Positions 59,123-64,000 of a stretch of 64,000 nucleotides of DNA are shown piece after piece. The stretch comes from Cycloclasticus sp. (GTDB taxonomy: Bacteria; Pseudomonadota; Gammaproteobacteria; Methylococcales; Cycloclasticaceae): assembly GCA_040743155.1 (NCBI GenBank), contig JBFLJU010000001.1, forward strand, positions 2,167,144 through 2,231,143, read 5' to 3'. The position numbers and the translations under genes are program-made. The stretch's first letter is position 1. The number at the start of each line of letters is the position of its first letter. The notes below the pieces were generated by a model. That model was given only the letters and a program-made list of their open reading frames with translations. It ran no database searches and was not told the DNA's origin.

Positions 59123-60470
59123 TTAATCTTTTTACGCGACATCTGACATATTTGCTCCTTTGCCAAATATCTGCAACAAAGTATATCGCTAAACCATACA
59201 TAACAGGCCTCATTGGAATGGAGTACCTAGGGAATGGCGCTGCCACCATATGAATGGCTATGAAATAGATAAATAAAAGTGAAATCGCTCTAATCAACCA
59301 AACGTTATTTCCCACAACCTTCAACTTAGATGGAAACCAAGCCATTAACGCGCCGAATACAGCCATCCACGTTAACGGTGCATGCAAGTAATACATTACA
59401 GAGTGAGTCCAACGAAAAACCCCCGCCTCTTGATAAGGCGTCTTTGTTATAGGGTAAATAAAAACGTCGCCAAACCCAGCTATTATGTCCCACGACATTA
59501 CCATCGATGCTTTACCCCATAAATACCAGCTAAAGTATCGCCATGGCTCTTCAGAAGCCCTTCTCCATAAAACATCAAAGAAATTAACCATCGATTGCGT
59601 TATGAATGCTGCCTCAGGGTCAAAACGATACGGAAAGCCAAAAGATTTTAATTCCATCTCGTACATCATACCGGGGTACATTCCGTGATGTAACGTTGCA
59701 AGCATCAAGGAGTCATCTCCACCCCCTGTGCTGATTGAATTCCTAATCGCCCAAATCAAGAAAACCGCAACAAACCCAGCCACTAGACCGCCTACGACTT
59801 TCACTCTGTCTTCTTTTCTCACCACGTAAAAAATAAATGGCCCCAAAAAGATGATGAAGTATTGGATCCACGAACGAGTCAGAGATGCCATTGCCAAAAA
59901 TACGCCACATAAAACAACTAATGCCATGGAAGAATTTCCATTTTTTATGACTCGCAATAAAAACAACCATAAAACCATCAGGAAAAGGAATAAGGTTTCT
60001 GTTAACAAATACACATTGGCCACTATTAAATGTGGACTCATCGCAGTTAGTAGTGCAACACCTAGACTCGGCCAATGACCTAAAATCGGGGAAAAAATAT
60101 AGAAAATAAATATAACGCACAAGCCACTTAAAAAAGTTTGTACCTGTAGTGAACTTTTCAATTGATCCCACATAATCGGACCTTCTTTATCAAAAAACAA
60201 ACTTAAATAAACCGGGTACCCAGGTGTAATAACCGCGTCCGGCTTAGGCTTAGAATCCAAACTAGAGGTTCCTAGTCTTTGCCCCGAATAGACATCAAAG
60301 TGGCTCAAATTATAAGCGTAGGTAACATACTTCCTAGCATCCGCTCGCACCGGCGTATCAACAACTGTTCCGGCTAAAACACCGAAACGTAAAAATAAAC
60401 CTAAAATAAAAATCGCGGCCAACGTGCCTAAAACGACTATATTATTCATCCTTGAGTTTTCGAAAGTCAC
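59112..60470 (-). CDS. GT-C type membrane glycosyltransferase (PMT/ArnT-like)
   Basis: The 452-residue protein has about eleven membrane helices and, in the first periplasmic loop, the acidic ADARKYVTYA segment near residue 44 that resembles the catalytic aspartate loop of GT-C enzymes using lipid-linked sugars. The start is taken as GTG (60470), seven bases after AGGA; an in-frame ATG at 60449 (in CAAGGATG) is an alternative. It is convergent with the GT2 gene by an 11-bp overlap. A protein or LPS acceptor is possible. Confidence 0.8.
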   Translation of the reverse strand: MTFENSRMNNIVVLGTLAAIFILGLFLRFGVLAGTVVDTPVRADARKYVTYAYNLSHFDVYSGQRLGTSSLDSKPKPDAVITPGYPVYLSLFFDKEGPIMWDQLKSSLQVQTFLSGLCVIFIFYIFSPILGHWPSLGVALLTAMSPHLIVANVYLLTETLFLFLMVLWLFLLRVIKNGNSSMALVVLCGVFLAMASLTRSWIQYFIIFLGPFIFYVVRKEDRVKVVGGLVAGFVAVFLIWAIRNSISTGGGDDSLMLATLHHGMYPGMMYEMELKSFGFPYRFDPEAAFITQSMVNFFDVLWRRASEEPWRYFSWYLWGKASMVMSWDIIAGFGDVFIYPITKTPYQEAGVFRWTHSVMYYLHAPLTWMAVFGALMAWFPSKLKVVGNNVWLIRAISLLFIYFIAIHMVAAPFPRYSIPMRPVMYGLAIYFVADIWQRSKYVRCRVKRLTNR

Positions 60471-60542
60471 CGATTATTCCTATTTTGATGTGCGTTAAAT
60501 GCAATTATGATTTATTCTCTTCTTTCTGCATAACTTTTATAC

Positions 60543-60572
60543 AGCGAGCAACATTAAATAATGATTCTCGCT
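60543..60572. promoter_or_regulatory. Inverted repeat in a divergent promoter region
   Basis: AGCGAG (60543-60548) and CTCGCT (60567-60572) face each other around an 18-bp AT-rich centre that contains the smaller palindrome CATTAAATAATG. It lies between the divergent GT-C and VF530-like genes and next to TATATAAAG, so it may be an operator. No matching regulator is seen. Confidence 0.35.
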
Positions 60573-60622
60573 ATATATAAAGCGCGTATTAACCCCCCAG
60601 TTTGAAAGCCATTAACATCAAA

Positions 60623-60868
60623 ATGAACAAAAATACGAACAAAGACCCTTTACACGGCATTACCTTGGAAAAAATAGTGTTAAACCTTGTCGAACATTAC
60701 GGCTGGGAACGCTTAGGCCAACAAATTAATATTCGTTGTTTTACCAGCGAGCCTTCTGTTAAATCTAGTCTGAAATTTTTACGAAAAACTCCTTGGGCAC
60801 GGAAAAAAGTTGAAGCGTTATATATTGCTACACAAAAAAGCGTCTGGGGGCAAAAGGCGGACAAATAA
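60623..60868 (+). CDS. VF530 family DNA-binding protein (DUF2132)
   Basis: This 81-residue basic protein matches the VF530 family: [33 protein letters not shown], then [25 protein letters not shown]. The family fold is a small alpha bundle reported as DNA-binding, with no assigned cell function. I use the ATG at 60623; the upstream TTG at 60602 would add seven residues and has no better ribosome binding site. Convergent with the chemoreceptor gene. Confidence 0.88.
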   Translation: MNKNTNKDPLHGITLEKIVLNLVEHYGWERLGQQINIRCFTSEPSVKSSLKFLRKTPWARKKVEALYIATQKSVWGQKADK

Positions 60869-60885
60869 TGTACCTGTATAGGTCA

Positions 60886-62418
60886 TTACAATTTAAAGGC
60901 TCTCACCATCTTTTCTAGTTTCTGCGATAAAAGCCGTACCGTCCCATTTGATTCAGCTATTCGCTTACTCCCAAGGTCAGAATTTTGAGCTACATGGCTT
61001 ATTCTTTCACCATTGCTACTAATGTTACTAATCGCTAGCACCTGCTTCGCTGCTGCCTCGGATATTTTCTGATTTAAGTTTTTAACGCTACCAACTGAAG
61101 TCACTATTTTCGATATTTCAACGCCTACTTGACTCGCCTTGTCCACACTGTCCTCTGCCCGGTGATGGCTTCGCTCCATAACAGTAACAGCTAGCTTAGT
61201 GTTCTTTTGTAGTTTTTCGATCATGCTTTGTATATCTTGAGTAGACGTCTGAGTCCTTTGCGCTAATGTTCTTACCTCATCCGCTACCACCGCAAAACCG
61301 CGCCCATGCTCGCCAGCACGAGCCGCTTCTATAGCTGCATTTAATGCCAATAAATTTGTTTGCTCGGTAATCCCTTGAATCATATGGGTCACCTCCACAA
61401 TATCCTCACTGTCTTTTTCTATCTTATGAATCGCATCAACAGATTCTTGAACATCATTGGCTAGAGCATTAATTGACTGACCAGCATCTTCTACAACAGC
61501 CTGCGCACTGTGGCCAGATGCCACGCCGTCATTCGCCGAAGACTCGGCCGCTGATGAGGCTTCAGCAACTTCTGCAGTAGTACTATCTATGTCACTAATC
61601 GAGTCCGCCAAATTAACTGCTTCTTGTTTCTGGCTAATCACACCCAGCTTCATTTGCTCACCACTATCTGTCGATGCTGCAATCGCTGTTGTCAACTCAA
61701 CTTCAACCGATGAAATCCCTTCTATTAGATGACGTAAGCCTTTGAGCATATCAACAACCGAGTGCTGCATGTCTCGAATTTCACCCATACCGCTATCATC
61801 GATTTTAGTCGTTAAATCACCTACAGAGATTTTCTTTAATGAGCTTGAAATTTGCACTAGCGGCGGCAAAGTAGCTTGCCTAATACTGAAGACCATCCAT
61901 ATTAAAAAACCTATACTGAGCATCACCAGTAGATTGACAACTACTTTGACAAAAGCAGCTGCATTTCGAAGTCCAGAACCAAAAAGTTCTGTATTTTTGC
62001 GCACAGGCTCCATCAACTCCCCCATCCCCAATATCTCTGAGGCAGATAAATGTTCCGCTGAAGAGCCATTTAGATATTCCGCCACCTTCCCTAGGTCTTT
62101 TCCGTCTTCTTCAGCAATATCTAATAAGTATCCTTGCCCTAAGAGTCTAAAAAGAACTTTCTCTATCTCAACAATTGCCTCGCGAACATTAACGGGCTGT
62201 TCGGCCGCCATCTTAAGATTTTGCCGAAGTGCTTGACGGCTCGCCATTGGCTTTTCCAGTTCATTAACTAGCAAGGTGACAGACACAACGTGTAAGCGCT
62301 CGTAATATGCAAAGTCCGTTACCTTGCCCATTAAACGCACTCCAAAGAGCACCAACAGCACAACAACAAAGGCCACCACCGTTAATAAATTAAACCTGCT
62401 TGCCAGCGTACCTTTCAT
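60886..62418 (-). CDS. Methyl-accepting chemotaxis protein
   Basis: The 510-residue receptor has a membrane helix (about 9-30), a helical periplasmic domain (about 31-160), a second helix (about 160-180), HAMP (about 180-235) and a cytoplasmic signalling coiled coil. The hairpin tip is canonical: [22 protein letters not shown] then [18 protein letters not shown]. There is no C-terminal CheR-binding pentapeptide. The periplasmic domain has no recognisable ligand motif. A strong AGGGGAG lies seven bases before the ATG. No che genes are nearby. Confidence 0.93.
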   Translation of the reverse strand: MKGTLASRFNLLTVVAFVVVLLVLFGVRLMGKVTDFAYYERLHVVSVTLLVNELEKPMASRQALRQNLKMAAEQPVNVREAIVEIEKVLFRLLGQGYLLDIAEEDGKDLGKVAEYLNGSSAEHLSASEILGMGELMEPVRKNTELFGSGLRNAAAFVKVVVNLLVMLSIGFLIWMVFSIRQATLPPLVQISSSLKKISVGDLTTKIDDSGMGEIRDMQHSVVDMLKGLRHLIEGISSVEVELTTAIAASTDSGEQMKLGVISQKQEAVNLADSISDIDSTTAEVAEASSAAESSANDGVASGHSAQAVVEDAGQSINALANDVQESVDAIHKIEKDSEDIVEVTHMIQGITEQTNLLALNAAIEAARAGEHGRGFAVVADEVRTLAQRTQTSTQDIQSMIEKLQKNTKLAVTVMERSHHRAEDSVDKASQVGVEISKIVTSVGSVKNLNQKISEAAAKQVLAISNISSNGERISHVAQNSDLGSKRIAESNGTVRLLSQKLEKMVRAFKL

Positions 62419-62513
62419 AACTAACTCCCCTTCCCGAAAAATTTCCGTAGTAAGCTAAGTCTAGTAGGTATTATTAGTTTTCATATAGTAGGGGCGTTTT
62501 ATTTTCAGAGTAT

Positions 62514-62900
62514 TCAAAACACCTTTCCAGCCTTCGCCTTCAATATAAAATCATTTTTTTGAAGCACTTTGAGGCTTATCAAGAGCAATAGCGCCCCCAT
62601 ACAGTCCGCCAACCAATCTAAAATATCTGCCTGACGACCATCTATAAATGACTGGTGCCATTCATCACTCATGCCATACAGCGCACAAAATAAAAATGAC
62701 AAAACTAAAGCAGCATTAAATGTAAGACGTTGACACTTAAAACAATTGATCGCTAAGAAAGCCAATAAGCCATAGGCTGCTGCATGCAGTAACTTATCTT
62801 GGTGGGGAAATAACGCCGGCACAGGTAATGACGGCTGACCTGATAAATAAAATATAAACGCGCTATAGGCTACCAGTAGAGCGAGCCAGACAAACCTCAA
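62514..62900 (-). CDS. VanZ family membrane protein
   Basis: The 128-residue protein has four hydrophobic segments and the VanZ-like motif HQDKLLHAAAYGLLAFLAI with the later ALYGMSDEWHQSFIDGRQADILDWLADCMGALL. Such proteins are common, small and mostly without known function; the teicoplanin resistance VanZ is a distant relative, so resistance should not be assumed. It overlaps the pyrK stop by 4 bp and probably rides on the pyr transcript. Confidence 0.85.
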   Translation of the reverse strand: MRFVWLALLVAYSAFIFYLSGQPSLPVPALFPHQDKLLHAAAYGLLAFLAINCFKCQRLTFNAALVLSFLFCALYGMSDEWHQSFIDGRQADILDWLADCMGALLLLISLKVLQKNDFILKAKAGKVF

Positions 62901-63772
62901 GCAAATACCGTTTCCGCATCAAAAACAGGGCCGTCTACGCAAACACGCCTCATTACTTCGCCAGCTTCCGTAGTGACTTTAACTACACAGCCTGCGCAGC
63001 CGCCCACCGCACACGCCATGTATTCTTCAAGCGACACCTGACACGGAAGATTAAATTCTTTCGCTAAAGCTGCAACTGCCTTCAACATAGGCGTAGGGCC
63101 GCAAGAGTATATTACTACTTGCGAACGCTCTGCATCACTTAACGCATTTAACCAATCACGCGCAAGATCGGTAATGTAACCCTGATACACGCCGCTATAA
63201 TTTTGCAGGCTCGCTAACCTACTGGGGATATTCCACTCTTCAAGTAACGGCAGACCATCACTCACCGTGTCGGCAATACCATTAATCAATAACTTAGACT
63301 TTTCGCGCTCAAACGGGAACGGCACTTCTGAACCCATAAAGACCACTGGGTTAATGTTCTTATGCCCGTTTTTAATCAATTCTGACAAACAAATCATCGG
63401 TGGAATCCCCACACCGCCACCCAATAACAAGGCTTTTGGTCGGCTTTTATCCAGCTCAAATGGACGTCCAATGGGCCCCATTACGCTAACGCGCTCACCC
63501 ACTTGTCGTTTAGCCAACAGCGCCGTGCCTTCACCCACTGCTTTGTATAAAAAGTCTACCCAGCCTTCCGCGGCCGACACTCGCATAATGGATAACGGCC
63601 GTCGCATTAATCGCTGGGGGTCGCATTGAATATGCGCAAATTGTCCCGGCTCCGCCGTTGCCGCACACTTTGGCGCGCGCAACCTTAAAACAAATTGGCG
63701 CTCTTCAAACGCGTGCTGCGCTAAAATTTCTGCCTCTTCTATAAAGATGGTGTTTCTACTATTTTCTTGCAT
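62897..63772 (-). CDS. pyrK: Dihydroorotate dehydrogenase electron transfer subunit (PyrK-type)
   Basis: The 291-residue protein has an N-terminal FAD-binding barrel (about 10-110, with the FAD motif MRRPLSIM), an NAD-binding domain (about 115-230, LLLGGGVGIPPMICLSELI and YSCGPTPMLKAVAAL) and a C-terminal [2Fe-2S] segment with cysteines in EYMACAVGGCAGC plus a later CVDG. This is the PyrK subunit that links class 1B dihydroorotate dehydrogenase to NAD+. The neighbouring dihydroorotase gene supports a pyrimidine role. A PyrD 1B partner is not in the window. Confidence 0.88.
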   Translation of the reverse strand: MQENSRNTIFIEEAEILAQHAFEERQFVLRLRAPKCAATAEPGQFAHIQCDPQRLMRRPLSIMRVSAAEGWVDFLYKAVGEGTALLAKRQVGERVSVMGPIGRPFELDKSRPKALLLGGGVGIPPMICLSELIKNGHKNINPVVFMGSEVPFPFEREKSKLLINGIADTVSDGLPLLEEWNIPSRLASLQNYSGVYQGYITDLARDWLNALSDAERSQVVIYSCGPTPMLKAVAALAKEFNLPCQVSLEEYMACAVGGCAGCVVKVTTEAGEVMRRVCVDGPVFDAETVFA

Positions 63773-64000
63773 TATTTCTCGAAAACTAAGCGGCCATTAA
63801 CCAATGTATGCGTTACTTTGCCTTTCATTTGATGCCCTAAAAAGGGCGTGTTCATGCCACGGCTGTGCCAATTATCTTCATTAACAAGCCATGTTTCATT
63901 CGGGTCAACTATGCAAATATTTGCTGCTGACTGACTGGATAAACCAGCCGTATCTAATCCCAACGCCTTAGCCGGCGCACAAGATAAACGGCTAACCAGT
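63772..64000 (-). CDS. pyrC: Dihydroorotase, C-terminal part (gene runs off the window)
   Basis: The frame is open from the window edge to the stop at 63772 and encodes the last 75 residues or so of an amidohydrolase. The segment LSCAPAKALGLD matches the dihydroorotase/allantoinase C-terminal block, followed by NICIVDPNETW and the end TLVNGRLVFEK. The TTG at 63961-63963 is not the real start. The active site lies outside the window. Overlap with pyrK (TAATG) and the PyrK context support dihydroorotase over allantoinase. Confidence 0.85.
   Translation of the reverse strand, partial: LVSRLSCAPAKALGLDTAGLSSQSAANICIVDPNETWLVNEDNWHSRGMNTPFLGHQMKGKVTHTLVNGRLVFEK

Noticed and set aside
60446..60455. 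CAAGGATG at the alternative ATG of the GT-C gene as a CsrA site
   Set aside because: The core fits but no stem longer than two base pairs encloses it, so it is too weak to report as a site.
62514..62900. VanZ as a glycopeptide resistance gene
   Set aside because: Only the broad VanZ-like family is supported; there is no van cluster and the gene sits in a pyrimidine operon.

Overview
This 64-kb window is a chromosomal segment of a moderately AT-rich gammaproteobacterium. The evidence is gene order. The gamma-carbonic anhydrase-aroE, tsaC, smg-dprA and def-fmt-rsmB-trkA neighbourhoods resemble those of Escherichia and Pseudomonas, the NtrY/NtrX-like pair between rsmB and trkA is Pseudomonas-like, and hisBHAFIE-tatAC is also gammaproteobacterial. 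A marine Thiotrichales-type bacterium (Cycloclasticus or Methylophaga-like) is my guess from overall flavour, not a demonstrated assignment. Genes are densely packed, with many 1-20 bp overlaps. I see no tRNA, rRNA, CRISPR array, prophage or IS element.

Region by region. 1-10.8 kb: tetrapyrrole (hemB, hemF), shikimate (aroE), purine (purE), tRNA modification (tsaC), topA, smg, dprA and a LysM protein, mostly on the minus strand, with DUF302 and MlaC-like periplasmic proteins on plus. 10.8-23.6 kb: def-fmt-rsmB, DUF4390, NtrY/NtrX-like, trkA-trkH, a methyltransferase, rhodanese and bipA. 23.55-23.9 kb: an intergenic region that encodes, on the minus strand, what looks like a CsrA/RsmA-sequestering small RNA with a GacA-type upstream box. 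23.9-31 kb: a tungsten-type aldehyde oxidoreductase with a MoaD-like protein, six his genes and tatAC without tatB. 31-34.6 kb: YgiQ radical SAM protein and a DASS/SLC13 transporter. 34.7-39.7 kb: a minus-strand RND exporter / LolA-like / beta-barrel operon lying between two 75-bp near-identical repeats derived from the 3' end of the DASS gene, so it looks like an inserted cassette. 40-46.1 kb: a periplasmic binding protein, a large hybrid histidine kinase and a REC-PAS-GGDEF protein forming one signalling operon. 46.3-55.7 kb: solute symporter pair, YaiI, YeiP/EfpL, HopJ, DbpA, phasin, SulP and RecQ. 55.8-60.9 kb: ABC-F ATPase and a three-part glycan-modification set. 60.9-64 kb: chemoreceptor, VanZ, PyrK and the end of a dihydroorotase.

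The most interesting connection is post-transcriptional. The minus-strand RNA at 23.6-23.7 kb shows four hairpins with GGA in their loops. Two other places in the window carry the same kind of hairpin with an AAGGAT loop. One covers the Shine-Dalgarno of the binding-protein/kinase/GGDEF operon (40076-40091). The other, in the 3' UTR of the phasin gene (51310-51323 minus), matches the published CsrA SELEX consensus at all 12 positions. Together these suggest a Gac/Rsm regulon with the regulator RNA and at least two candidate targets in one window. All of this is read by eye and untested.
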